Shown in pieces: positions 42,544 through 52,543 of a DNA stretch of 64,000 nucleotides. Made by a program: the position numbers and the translations under genes. Every line of letters starts with the position of its first letter. Within the stretch, counting starts at the first letter, position 1. This DNA is from Fulvia fulva (Eukaryota > Ascomycota > Dothideomycetes > Mycosphaerellales > Mycosphaerellaceae). Location: NCBI RefSeq assembly GCF_020509005.1, contig NC_063017.1:1984001-2048000 (forward strand), in the 5' to 3' direction. Under the pieces are notes generated by a model. It was not told where the DNA came from. It saw only the letters and a program-made list of their open reading frames with translations, and did not search any database.

Positions 42544-43389
42544 AGTGGCGTTCTATCTCATCGAAACTCCATTCGAGACGGCTGGGTCTTGCTGGCGCAA
42601 CAAGAAGCTGCACAGATCTCGAGTGGGCTCACTACACGTAGTAGGCTTCTACAAGTGCCGCCTCGCAGCCCGCACAGGCGCTCAGAGAGATCGAGTTATG
42701 AGAATGAATTACCGGCGGACTACAGAATCCGCCAGCGAGAAAGGCGAGGACGCTTTTCAAGTGGCTTTCGGCACTGGAGGCCTTGGTCGTCTGCTGGATG
42801 AAGGGAGGGAAGTGGTTGTATAGTAAGACAGGCATGCCGGTTGCAAAGGGAATGGGCGTTGGAGGATGGGTGAAGCATTACCTGCATCGCGAATACGATA
42901 TAGGTAGCATACACGAACTTCGCTCGTTATCAGCCACGCTGATATGTAAAGTCTGCCCTCAACATCACCTGTTGACTTCCTGCATCGCTGTTGTCGTCGC
43001 ACCTTCGTCGTATACAGGGGAAAGTGATCCGAGACGTGCAGCCTGAGACCAATGCAGGCCAAGAGGCTACGAAGAAAGCTAAGTCTCAACCTAGGGCCCA
43101 GACCACCCGCGGCCGTGGCAGCACAGGCTTTGCGTGCGCTTCAATTGGAGGGAGAGTACGGGGCTCATGGGTCTGTCATAATTGCAAGAGCACGAACAGC
43201 CCATATACCGCTCCTCAGCTTTGCTCGACATGCACTCACTTCAAGTGCAAGTTAAGCTATACATATATGTAGTCAGGGACCGCCGACTAAGCGCAGCGAG
43301 GGCAAAGTGAATAGCCTGAGGATTGAGGTGCTAGCCTCGGACATGTGATTTTGTAGTGGCTGCGACTATTCGTGTGCTGCAAGGTATCA
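42544..43389. other. Intergenic containing a small zinc-finger candidate
   Basis: Apart from the candidate at 43019-43272, nothing coding is supported between the 3' ends of the Apc6 and AP-1 mu genes. Confidence 0.4.
43019..43272 (+). CDS. Small zinc-ribbon-like protein (5' end unresolved)
   Basis: The plus frame ending at 43272 contains GSWVCHNCKSTNSPYTAPQL followed by CSTCTHFKC. The pattern W-x-C-x2-C ... C-x2-C-x-H-x2-C is common in short fungal zinc-binding proteins. Upstream it is Thr/Arg/Gly-rich (AQTTRGRGSTG). The frame has no ATG; a splice acceptor (CGTATACAG) precedes 43019, so an upstream exon is likely, but I could not identify it. Coordinates mark only the visible coding part. 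Confidence 0.38.
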
Positions 43390-44788
43390 TTATTGCACGT
43401 CCGGCAGTCTCACGGCAATATCTCCACTCTGTGTGATGTATCGCACCCATGGCAGGGATGGGTATTGTAGCTGCAGCATTGTCAGTCATTACTCCACCAG
43501 TCTTGGGGTTAGCGCAATAGCTTACCTTCGGCTCAATGATCTTCAGGTACCGGACCTGAATACCACTGGTCGTAAAGTATGGGATCTCAAACTTGACGTT
43601 GATCGGCCTCTTGCCCTTGCCGGTACCACCAACGCCGCCCATACTGCCACCAAAGCCACCCATCATGCCTCCACCTCGTTCCTCGTCACCTTTGACTGAA
43701 GGTAGACCAAGCTCGGCACGCATCAGGAACTCCTTGCCACCACCAAACTGCTTGATCTTCCACACGATCGAGCTCGTTTCGGGCGCGTAATGTACAGATC
43801 CAATGTTCGTCCGGAATCGGGGTGTGTCCGCATCGTCCGGCACAGGAATCGATATCTCGACATTGTTCGCTGTGCTTCGCCTCTTGAACTGTGCCTTCGC
43901 CTTGAGCATATACTCTATTCTCGATCCAGAATGTGACTCCACTATGCACTCCACCCAGATCAAAGGCTTGACTTGTGTATTCAGTCGATACGACATGAGC
44001 TCAAACTCTCCATCCGGTGGGATAAAGGAGATTGTCCTGTCGTTCTCGAATCGTGACAGCCTCACACATTGATGGAACTTGACATCCTCCATTTCCACGG
44101 CCTTTCCTCTGGTCGCTCGTCCAGTCGTCTCGAACATAACTTTGTCGTTCAATCCCAGGCGTAGCTCCGGCATACCAGAAAGATAGCACTTCATCTTCAC
44201 TGCGCCCAGAATCTCAGATCGCAGCACATTGCCCTGACTCGACACCAGCAGGTTGAGCGACTCCACCACATCCAGGAAGACCTCGTTCTTGCGATATCTG
44301 ATACCTTCGCTTCTCCACGACACAGCATTCGTCACAGCAATAGGAGGCCGTGCCTGCACTTCCAGTTTGTGCGATTCCTGAGTGATATATTCCTGCAAGA
44401 TCTTACTCTCTGTCGTTTGTGGGTACCCAAAATCCATCATCTCGTCCAGCAATTCGTAAATGACAACAAAGTTGTCCCGTATCGACTCCTCCTCCAGTTC
44501 CTTGAAGTACTCGGTGAACACCTCGACGATCCGATGTAGGAATAGCAGAATCTCAGCTGCATTACTATTTCTTTTTGTCAAGGCGAGGAGGTAGAGGTTG
44601 TTGTGGCGGATGTATAGGTAGTTGATGCCGTCGTCGCTGAAGCAGGGTGGGACTGAACTGCTCTCTTCTTCGGCTTCTGACAGCAGGACTGGGAATTTCT
44701 CGACTGCTGACATGGGGATATCTCCTCTGTAGTTGCGGGCCAGAAGGGTCTTACCCTTGAGGTCGAGGAAGAAAACGGCGGAGGCCAT
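43390..44788 (-). CDS. apm1: AP-1 clathrin adaptor complex subunit mu (Apm1)
   Basis: About 447 residues. It starts MASAVFFLDLKGKTLLARNY, the mu1 longin-domain opening (residues 1-140), and continues into the mu homology domain from ARPPIAVTNAVSWRSEGIRY. Within that domain are EVFLDVVESLNLLVSSQGNV, MSYRLNTQVKPLIWVE and the cargo-binding region. A Gly-rich loop (GGGMMGGFGGSMGGVGGTGK) interrupts the C-terminal domain, as in other filamentous fungi. Exon 1 is 44788-43526; a 55-bp intron (43525-43471, GTAAGC, branch ACTGAC, GCTGCAG) leads to exon 2 (43470-43390) encoding the family's fixed end LQYPSLPWVRYITQSGDIAV then RLPDVQ. Without splicing the frame runs on with nonsense. Role: sorting of YxxPhi cargo at the trans-Golgi and endosomes. 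Confidence 0.96.
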
Positions 44789-45104
44789 GGTGGGGAGTTG
44801 GTGGGCGCAAGGCCCGGATCAGGTGTGCGTTGTTATTGTCGTTATGTCTTGTCGGTGAGGAAGTCACGGTCTGTGTTTGGTGTCCGAGGATGGTCTATGT
44901 CGAGTCCTTGTCGTGTGATATCTGGTCGTAATGTCGTGTTCGTTGCTTACTGCGGTCGTGTCAATTGGCGGTTATTGTTCTGCCTGGTGCACGGGATGAT
45001 GTCCCTCCATTGACCAGCGGAGCAAGATCGGGGATGCGCTCGGGCCACAGTCATCTCAGTCGCGACTTCTACGACCGCACCCGCTCCTTCTCAAGCACTT
45101 TCAT
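44789..45104. other. Divergent promoter of apm1 and bL27m
   Basis: A 316-bp head-to-head spacer; no coding signal. Confidence 0.5.
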
Positions 45105-45960
45105 ATGTTATCACCCATCATGCCTTCACTCATACGACCTGCGCCATCGATGGCAGCTCTTTCAGCATTAGAGTCCGCCCTCGCCTCATTCAGGATATCC
45201 ACACCCACGATCGGCAAGCGACACGCATCACATCAAGCACAAGGACGAGCCAATGGCGCAAAAGACGGACCAGGAAAGCGTTTAGGAGCGAAGAAGACGG
45301 CAGGACAATATGTCGTGCCTGGCAACATTATATTCAAGCAACGAGGAACATCGTGGTTCCCAGGCGACAACTGTTTCATGGTAAGGAAGTTGCGATCTGT
45401 AAACGATCTCATGCTGACCAGGACAGGGCCGCGACCACACAGTACACGCCGGCGCCCCAGGCTACGTGAAATACTACCAAGATCCAGCCCGCCACCCCAA
45501 CCGCAAATTCATCGGCATAGTCTTCGAACGACACCAGACCCTCCCACAAGCCGCAAACGCAGTCCGGCGACGAAAGTTAGGAATGCTCGCATACCGAATG
45601 CCCCAATCATCCGTCGAGGTCGAATCAGATTTGACCCACCCTCCCACATCAGAGAATGACGCAGCCATTCCTGCAACGCAGCCACGACAAAGATCAAACG
45701 ATGCGAGAAGTGTGACATTGATGCGAGGAAAGAAGGGCGATCAGCATGAGGTGACGCTGCGTTTAAAACCAGGAGGTTTCTACAGACAGGCGAATTGGGA
45801 AATTGGACGGGCGGCGGAGAAGAGTAAGGCGGCGATGATGGTGCAGCCTTTTAAGCCGAATGATCGGTTCGCGGCGTGGAGGAAGAGTAATAAGAGGAAG
45901 GCGAAGAATATCGAGAGGAGAGCAATGGGCAGAGGTGGGAAGAAGAAGGCGAAGAAATGA
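45105..45960 (+). CDS. Mitochondrial large-subunit ribosomal protein bL27m
   Basis: About 269 residues. ATG 45105 (MLSPIMPSLIRPAPSMAALS) opens a mitochondrial targeting-like N-terminus rich in Ser/Ala/Arg. The bL27 core follows: KRHASHQAQGRANGAKDGPG, KRLGAKKTAGQYVVPGNIIF, KQRGTSWFPGDNCFM. A 46-bp intron (45381-45426, GTAAGG donor, CTGACC branch, GGACAG end) joins to GRDHTVHAGAPGYVKYYQDP, completing the domain whose N-terminal arm reaches the peptidyl-transferase centre in bacteria. The extended C-terminus (LGMLAYRMP ... basic KKKAKK end) matches fungal mitochondrial homologues such as yeast Mrp7. An upstream second ATG at codon 6 could also serve. Confidence 0.93.
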
Positions 45961-46203
45961 GCGGAAAAGCCATCGATCTGAGGTATTGCATGACAGTACA
46001 CAGCTTCTCAACCCGAACGCAATGAGGTCCTCGGACGCCTCAACTTTTTGGCGATATTCCACCTGCTCGTTCCCCGATCCAAGCCACTACACCTGCAGTG
46101 TGAAGAATTAACTCCACTCGTCTGCGGTATGTATTGATTGCCACGTGTAGTCTCGAGCTTTAGACTGATCCCGGCCTGTCTTCCACTACCCAGGATGGAA
46201 GCG
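45961..46203. other. Convergent 3' region
   Basis: No coding signal between bL27m and the F-box-like gene on the other strand. Confidence 0.4.
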
Positions 46204-46893
46204 TCAGGCCAGATGACCGCTCACCTGACTGCGTCCATCCGCAAGGAGGTCGCGATTCTCCTGCTCATGCTTCCGCTGCATCCCATCGTTCTTCGCCGTC
46301 CACTTCCCGATCACATCCAGAAGATCTGACCATTTTCGGAAGAGATCCTCCAGTCTCTGATCTCCGTCAAAACGCCACTTAGCCATCATCTTCTGAGCCG
46401 GGCCCACAGGCACGGTCCTGTTGGCCATCTGAATATGAAACACGACTTGGATTGGCCTTGAATTCGTCGCAGAGCTCATCTTCATCCGACGCCAAGACGC
46501 TTGGACTCGGTCGCCGCCTACTCGGTGGAATCGTGCTAGGCTTTCTTTCAGGCTCCGGATTGAAATCCCTGTTCCGGGCATTCTTTGAGTGACAACGCCG
46601 CAACCGTTGTGGTGATGTTCCATGAGCTCTTCGTCATATGCCATGTATCCATAGGTTCCGAGCCTTGCCATTAGCCACTCGACGGCCTCGTAAGGTCGGT
46701 TCTCCTTGCATGGCGAGAGGAACATGAGACGCCGGACTTTCGGCGACCCCTCGATGGTGTTCTTGAAGTCGCGGCTGACTCGGAGAAGCTTGAAGTACTG
46801 CTCTGGATGGCTGTAGGTATCTCCCATGTGAAGAAGGATGTTCTCGAGGAGCTCTGGAATGGCGAGGACTCGCGCACATGCGGTGGTCGACAT
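46204..46893 (-). CDS. F-box-like domain protein (intact member of a tandem pair)
   Basis: About 229 residues, intronless, from ATG 46893 (MSTTACARVLAIPELLENIL). The N-terminus has the fungal F-box-like pattern xxAIPELLENIL...LLRVSRDFKNTIEGS, followed by the companion block KVRRLMFLSP seen in large lineage-specific fungal families. The remainder (ASWRRMKMSSATNSRPIQVV, VGPAQKMMAKWRFDGDQRLE) aligns by eye with the broken gene about 1 kb upstream, so the two arose by tandem duplication. F-box proteins usually bridge Skp1 to substrates in SCF ubiquitin ligases; for this family that is unproven. An unspliced GTG upstream is not needed as start. Confidence 0.75.
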   Translation of the reverse strand: MSTTACARVLAIPELLENILLHMGDTYSHPEQYFKLLRVSRDFKNTIEGSPKVRRLMFLSPCKENRPYEAVEWLMARLGTYGYMAYDEELMEHHHNGCGVVTQRMPGTGISIRSLKESLARFHRVGGDRVQASWRRMKMSSATNSRPIQVVFHIQMANRTVPVGPAQKMMAKWRFDGDQRLEDLFRKWSDLLDVIGKWTAKNDGMQRKHEQENRDLLADGRSQVSGHLA

Positions 46894-47241
46894 GATCACT
46901 GGAGCTGGTGATGGTGTTAGCTGATGATATCTTTCGTCGCAAGCGAATAATCATGCTACACACAGATTGAGAGTATGTTGAAGTGGATGCCGAGTGGTGG
47001 AGGTGGAGGTGGAGGTGCGGTGGAGGTGGTATACACTGGTTGGGTGCTATCATGATGACGATGAAATGTCTTTGATTCATGAGGTTGGAAAGTGAGAGAT
47101 AGTGGACTCGCCACGATCATGTGCCAGACCGGCGTGCACAGGATATCACAAGATCGGATACCGCACACAATTTGCAGATGCTCGAAGTCTCCACTCAAGT
47201 TTGAGCCCCCGCGTTGGTTATGCTCTTGCAGAAGTGCACAC
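46894..47241. other. Promoter region between tandem F-box-like genes
   Basis: No coding signal; includes a GGAGGTGGAGGT-type purine repeat at about 46997-47030 on the plus strand. Confidence 0.4.
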
Positions 47242-48012
47242 TCACTTAACGAACCCCCGAAGTCTTCGCTTGCTCTCGCTCACTCGTTCCATATCTTCCC
47301 TTCTACGCTTTCGGTCCAGCTCCTCGAAGAAATTAGCCTCGGTCCACAGCGCCTCCAATAGCTGGACAAATCTATCGAAAAGAGCTCCAAGGCTTGCGTC
47401 CGCTTCGAAATGCCACTTGACACATTGAGGGAATGGCGTGTTCGAGTTGCCGATGATGACATCGAATTTGACCTCGATAGGGTGGTCGTTGCCGCTCCGG
47501 CTCACCCTCATGCGACGCCATGAGGATTCTGGACGGGCGGCGCCAGCGGTCGAGAAGTATGAAAGTTTGTTCGATATCCTGGAGAGGTTTTGGCACCGAC
47601 CCCGGATGTCACACGTCAAAATGTCGCCCATCCAGTAGACAGCGCGGCGAGATCCATTTGCACCCGTCTCGACAGTTATCTCAGCATCAAACTTTGGGTT
47701 CAGCATCCAGTCGACGAACCACTCGACCGGGCAATGTTGCCACTGGTTGTCAACTTGGAGCTGGGGATCAACCGGCGCCAGGTACATGAGACGCTTGAGC
47801 TTGAGGGATCCCTCGATAGTATTCCTGAAGGTCTTGTTGACACGGAGTCAGATGAAAAGCGATCTTGACGGCTGCAGGAAGAACCGCTTTTTGTAGTCTT
47901 GGCTGAATTGGCTGAAGAGCTTTTGGATCCTCCGATTGTTGCCGACCTGGAAAATAATGTTTTCGAGGAGTTCTGGAATCGCGAAGACCTTTGAGGCGGC
48001 TATAGGTACCAT
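47242..48012 (-). pseudogene. F-box-like paralogue with one in-frame TGA
   Basis: ATG 48012 opens MVPIAASKVFAIPELLENII, near-identical in pattern to the intact neighbour. The same frame continues to SRSLFI, meets TGA (47850-47848), and goes on LRVNKTFRNTIEGSLKLKRL MYLAP without any shift down to the stop at 47242. The intact paralogue has LLRVSRDFKNTIEGS at this place, so the TGA lies just inside the conserved block and could come from CGA by a single C-to-T change. I found no intron that removes it. The rest (SWRRMRVSRSGNDHPIEVKF, WHFEADASLGALF) is conserved with the neighbour. Likely a recent pseudogene; readthrough or sequence error remain possible. Confidence 0.7.
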
Positions 48013-48607
48013 AGTGATCGACGCTGGTGAAAGTGTCAATAAAGCACAAGACCTCTGTTGTAAGACCATTGCACTTACAGCTCGAGGAGTCCGAAGTGGT
48101 GAGGTATGTGGTGGTGTGTGGGATGTTGTTACCGTGGAAAAAGGCGAGACTTGTTGTTGGTGATGTGCGGACTTCTGATGAAAACGCGCGCAGGAGTGAG
48201 AGTGAGTTGTGATGCACGAGCTACGTTAGCGCGTTTCAGGATATTTGCACGTGCAGCAAGAGCTCCACACTAAGGAGAAGAACATTCACATGTTCAGGCA
48301 CACGAGCGAGCTCAAATCACTTGCATCAGGCCCACACTAGCACTACAGAAACCCTAGGATCTTAGGCACGGCAGCTGCTGAGACATCTTGAGGTGCTTCT
48401 TGAGCAGGGCTAATCTTCTTTGTCTGCCAAACAAACATCAAGATATCTCATGCGCCGACATGACCGCGAAGATGGACACCATTCTTTGGCCCTGAGCCAA
48501 CAAGAGACATGTAGCAAACATTGATGACTCCCCAACACTGCTACAATACAGCCCATAGCCAACACTGATGAGCATTCTGAATACCAACAGTGTCAATCAA
48601 CATCACA
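48013..48607. other. Intergenic
   Basis: Divergent promoter region between the broken F-box-like gene and a membrane protein; nothing coding seen. Confidence 0.4.
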
Positions 48608-49027
48608 ATGGACGACCTCAAGATCAACCCGCAGGAAACAACACCACTCGGAACCCACGAAAGGATCTCCGCCGTTTTATGCCTGATTATCATCCTATCG
48701 ACTTTCAGCATGATGCTCAACAACATGTGGCTATGCAATAACAAGACCCTCTACAAGTTGATGACAGCGCTCTTCACAACGGCTAGCGTGGCACTCACTC
48801 TCATCAACATCATTTATCGCGACAACCCTCGTCTGTGGACTCTTTCTAAGGGTATCCTCACAGTGGTGGGTCGCTTGCTGATTGCATGGGCTGTGTCATG
48901 GCTCGCAAGGCTGTATCTTGGGGCAGGGGTCATTGTCGATGTTTTGTTCTGGTACCTCGTCAAGTTGGCGTTGCTTCCGCCGCAGGTTGTGGAGATCTTG
49001 AAGCGGGTTCAGGCCGAGGGACAGTGA
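48608..49027 (+). CDS. Small multi-pass membrane protein, unknown
   Basis: A 139-residue intronless frame from ATG 48608 (MDDLKINPQETTPLGTHERI) to TGA at 49027. Hydrophobic segments at about residues 20-45 (AVLCLIIILSTFSMML), 55-75 (LMTALFTTASVALTLI), 88-110 (ILTVVGRLLIAWAVSWLARL) and 112-130 (GAGVIVDVLFWYLVKLALL) predict four membrane passes. No family recognised. Its neighbour downstream is another small membrane protein of similar design, though their sequences do not align by eye. Confidence 0.6.
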   Translation: MDDLKINPQETTPLGTHERISAVLCLIIILSTFSMMLNNMWLCNNKTLYKLMTALFTTASVALTLINIIYRDNPRLWTLSKGILTVVGRLLIAWAVSWLARLYLGAGVIVDVLFWYLVKLALLPPQVVEILKRVQAEGQ

Positions 49028-49368
49028 GCAAAAAATATGTGGCTGCAATTTGAAGAAATGAGGTTTTGTGGCGCGAAGATTAATTCATAGGGGTAGCGGA
49101 TGCTAAGCCAAAGTCTTCCGAATCGTGACAGGATGCTTTATGGGTATAGACAGCTTGTTATCAATCTGTCCAAGACGTTTGATTCCAGTATGTGCCTGGC
49201 CATGTACGGGCGGCCGATGTCAGTGTGCTAAATGCAGAGAACATTCCACTCTTTGTTCAAATTTCAGAACGATACACAGCAAACGCAGTGTTCAGCCTGC
49301 TGTCTCCCATAAGTTCAGCTCATTGACCTGCTTCGGTATCATGACAATCATCTGTCTCACCATCAGCA
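49028..49368. other. Intergenic
   Basis: No coding signal between the two membrane-protein genes. Confidence 0.4.
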
Positions 49369-49844
49369 ATGGCAGAGAACAATAACATGAACGACAATGA
49401 CAACGGCCACGGCGACGAAAACATCCAACCACCCCAAGACCCTTTCGAAGCCCAGCAAGCAGAGCAACTGCAGCAACAGGTCCAACAGGCAGATAGGGCA
49501 GCAGACATGCTGCGCGGCGTCACAATATCCGCAGCTATAAGCATCCTGTGCGACGCCATCTGGCCAGAAGTGACGCGCAAACTATGGCTGGAGTGATCAT
49601 GCTCGCTATGACAGCATACGGCAATGGCCTTTGGCGCTTCGCCGATGCCGAAGAACTGATAGCTATGGACGACCAAACTTTCTTTAGTTACATGGTGGCA
49701 ATAATTGTGGTGGGAGTGGTGTCTCTTCGGCTAGCGTGGAACCCTCATGCTGCGGTCTGTTTGCTGTCGGGTTGGGTGGCTCTGATGTGGATAGCTATTG
49801 CTTGGATCGGGCAGGGTGGTGTTAGATGGCTGTGGAGCCGTTGA
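49369..49844 (+). CDS. Small membrane protein, probable one-base frameshift
   Basis: ATG 49369 opens an Asn/Gln-rich soluble start (MAENNNMNDNDNGHGDENIQ) and a coiled segment (QQAEQLQQQVQQADRAADML), then a first hydrophobic helix (GVTISAAISILCDAIWPEV) and a stop after RKLWLE. The adjacent frame takes over at once with VIMLAMTAYGNGLWRFADAE and further hydrophobic helices (YMVAIIVVGVVSLRLAW, LSGWVALMWIAIAWIG) to TGA 49844. One missing base near 49590 would join them; no intron fits. Alternatively the second frame is a separate gene starting at ATG 49584. Function unknown. Confidence 0.5.
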
Positions 49845-49913
49845 TCTCCTCAGAGTCATGAGGAGCGAGAGGTGAATGTAGCTGTGCTTCGAAGTTCAGA
49901 GGGTATCAAGGTA

Positions 49914-51815
49914 TCAGTTGCCTACGTACAATTCGTACCCAGTCGGCAAATACGGATTGTCAAACTCAATGTGCGTCTCATAGTATGCATCCTGGACCAG
50001 TGGCGAACTCGCATTCAAAGACCTCTCGGGCCACACATTCAACTCCATCTCCCAGAACTTGACGCTCCTCACAATGTTACTCCCATCATGACTGACGAGC
50101 GCAGCCCCAAGGGCATCTGCTCTAGATGGATAAATCCGGGAAGTCATGGCAAAGCGGTCATTGACGAAGATCTCCGGCAGGCTGCCATCGACGAAGAAGT
50201 CCATCGTAATGTCTTCGGTAGTGCCGTTGGCATATGTGTACGGCTCGAAGTGTCCGACGAAAGTGGTTTTGATGAAGTTCGTGATCAGCGAGGACCGGCT
50301 GCGATCGAGCACGATGGAGGAGTTGGCTGAGTAGTAGCGGATCTCGGCGTACTCTTCTCGGTTTGGACTTGCGCGAACCTGGACGCCGATATAACTGTTG
50401 TTGTGAACAGCTGATGGCGGTGTGAAGGTCGTTTGCAGATGGAAGTGAGAGCTGTTTATGCTGTCGAAACCCGTTCTTCCGCTCAGATCCAATGCACTGG
50501 GCTTGAGGTCTTGCTCCTCGCCATGAATTGCCTCAACGACCTCAGAGAGCGGATGTTGAGCCACGGTGGTGACGGTATATGTCCTGTTATCAGAGCTTGC
50601 CTCCCAGATCTCGGGCCCGTCACATATACCGTCCTTTGGTGGAAGGACATTATGCGACTTCAGAATGTACAGCTCGCGCGGTAATCCCAGCGAGCCTTGG
50701 AAGCCTTGCTGGATCAAGCCAGTGTTGTTGAGATCTTCATCACTCCAACCCCAGACGACTCTGCGATCATTCTTCGAATCGTAGAATTGGTTCAGAGCAT
50801 AGGCTTTGCCCCAGTCGAGAACACCAGAAGCCTGCACTTCGAATTCAGCGGAGCCATTAGCACGTCTGTGCACATCTCCGAGGACGAACAGCGACCAGTG
50901 CTCAAGCGGATGCCAGGTGTCGTTGTAACCTTCGGCGCCGAATGGAACGATCCACTTGGTAGTGTGACCATCGCCCCCGTACTTCACTTTCTCGACTTCA
51001 TCGAAAAAGCCAGCTAGCTCAAAGTTGGCGCCATAGTTGCCAGTCTTTGTACGATCTCCACCCCAGGTGTAGTTGATTGGAGGCTCCCAGAGAGCACCTT
51101 CGAAAGTCCAGTTGGTGAGGTCGTGCGAGTTTGCCGAAAACAGCGGTATGCGCGGACCAACCTCGCGTATACCGCTACCCATCACCAGATACCATTTGCT
51201 TCCCTCTTCACGGCCCAGGATCTTGTCGAGCCTCGCGTTTGGCGCAAAGACAGGATCTCGCAGACCAGTAACATTCCAGCCACCAGGCTGTCCGTTGAGC
51301 CAGGGGTTGCCTTCCCACTTCTGCCAAGTAATACCACCGTCAGAGGATGTTGCAATGTTCTGGGTCTCGGTAGCATATGGCGGTCCAAGCTCGTAAGGCT
51401 TCTTCCAATTGTCCGGAAGCAGGACATCTCCTGAGTACATTAAGGTAAGATTGCCGTCCTGATCGCCATTGAGATTCGTAGCATAAGCGCCTCCAGAGAA
51501 AGCACCAAGCCAGTCATACGAAGGCACAGAATAGTTGCTAGGCTCAATCGCCACAAAACTACGATGATCCCATCCACCGACGTCGGTCCAGGTGATCAGA
51601 TCCTTGGACGTGGCATGGCCCCAGCTTGTATTGCCAAAGTTGAGGTGCTGCGGAAAAGACTGGTAGAAGATGTGGTATGTGTCTCGATCAGGATCGTACA
51701 TCGGACCGCACGGGTCGTTCATATGGCCATTCGGTGTCAAGACGGTAGGCGCCAGAACGGCGCTGCTCGTGCTTCCCTCAAACGCTGCCTGTTCATGACA
51801 AGTAATGCAAGTCAA
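49914..51815 (-). CDS. GH32 fructan hydrolase (invertase/inulinase-like); 5' end unresolved
   Basis: About 630 residues of a GH32 enzyme, which cleaves beta-fructosidic bonds in sucrose or fructans. The nucleophile motif HMNDPCGP lies near the N-terminus, the stabiliser RDP motif is in GLRDPVFAP, and a Glu in GANFELAGFF occupies the position of the general acid. The five-bladed propeller is followed by the C-terminal beta-sandwich (VQVRASPNREEYAEIRYYSA, DFFVDGSLPEIFVNDRFAMT). Many NxT/NxS sites suggest secretion. However, the frame upstream of the catalytic domain offers only a TTG (51815) and no ATG or signal peptide. A splice acceptor (CATGAACAG, just before codon GCA near 51787) points to an upstream exon I could not find. 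Confidence 0.85.
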   Translation of the reverse strand: MTCITCHEQAAFEGSTSSAVLAPTVLTPNGHMNDPCGPMYDPDRDTYHIFYQSFPQHLNFGNTSWGHATSKDLITWTDVGGWDHRSFVAIEPSNYSVPSYDWLGAFSGGAYATNLNGDQDGNLTLMYSGDVLLPDNWKKPYELGPPYATETQNIATSSDGGITWQKWEGNPWLNGQPGGWNVTGLRDPVFAPNARLDKILGREEGSKWYLVMGSGIREVGPRIPLFSANSHDLTNWTFEGALWEPPINYTWGGDRTKTGNYGANFELAGFFDEVEKVKYGGDGHTTKWIVPFGAEGYNDTWHPLEHWSLFVLGDVHRRANGSAEFEVQASGVLDWGKAYALNQFYDSKNDRRVVWGWSDEDLNNTGLIQQGFQGSLGLPRELYILKSHNVLPPKDGICDGPEIWEASSDNRTYTVTTVAQHPLSEVVEAIHGEEQDLKPSALDLSGRTGFDSINSSHFHLQTTFTPPSAVHNNSYIGVQVRASPNREEYAEIRYYSANSSIVLDRSRSSLITNFIKTTFVGHFEPYTYANGTTEDITMDFFVDGSLPEIFVNDRFAMTSRIYPSRADALGAALVSHDGSNIVRSVKFWEMELNVWPERSLNASSPLVQDAYYETHIEFDNPYLPTGYELYVGN

Positions 51816-52543
51816 CAGACCGGTGTGAAGTATATCGGTATTTGGCGGCGTTTTAGCCCGAAGCAGTGTCGGACACTTTGCGGTGGTATTTGGAGCCTCT
51901 GTGCAGGATATCCCACGACTTGTCCCAGGACTGTGTACGGTTCTCTTGATCCGGCGACTTATATCGGAATCCCTCTTCTTGGGTATGGATCTGATTGATG
52001 CCTTCTCGACACCACCGCCGTGAAGTATTGACGGACTTTACAGCGGGATCCCATGTCTCGTTTCCAGGACTCTTGCTATTCGGCGTGGGTCTCTGGGAGC
52101 CAACGATGAGTATCCGACATGTTCGCGATGCCTTTGATCTCTGGTCCAAGTAAGCAAAGCAAAGCTGCGCGTCCGTGGAAGCAATATCGTGGCTGCGATC
52201 GAGGTCTCAGAGGCTGAGCCGTGTCTGGCACGCAACAGCGGTTGTAAGTAGCTCGCTGGCTTCCGAGTGCTGCTCGAAGATTCGCTTGATGAGCATGATG
52301 CGAAGCAAGAACAAATGTCAAGTGTTGTTGACCTCGTCGAGCATCCATCTGGAGGATTCCAAGACCCGAAGCCGAGCCAATGACATTGCACCACAGGAGT
52401 ATCAAACATCGCAACGTCGTCACCGACAACAACATCATGGCAGTTCTAATGACGAGACCTCGCAATGGAAGCATCTATAAGACGCCAAGACCCGCCATGT
52501 GTGCTCAAAATGTATCCCGGCAACCACTTCTCAGTCTGCAGAC
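51816..52543. other. Divergent region between GH32 and monooxygenase pseudogene
   Basis: Should contain the missing first exon of the GH32 gene if the gene is complete. I see no signal-peptide-coding frame on the minus strand here. Confidence 0.4.
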
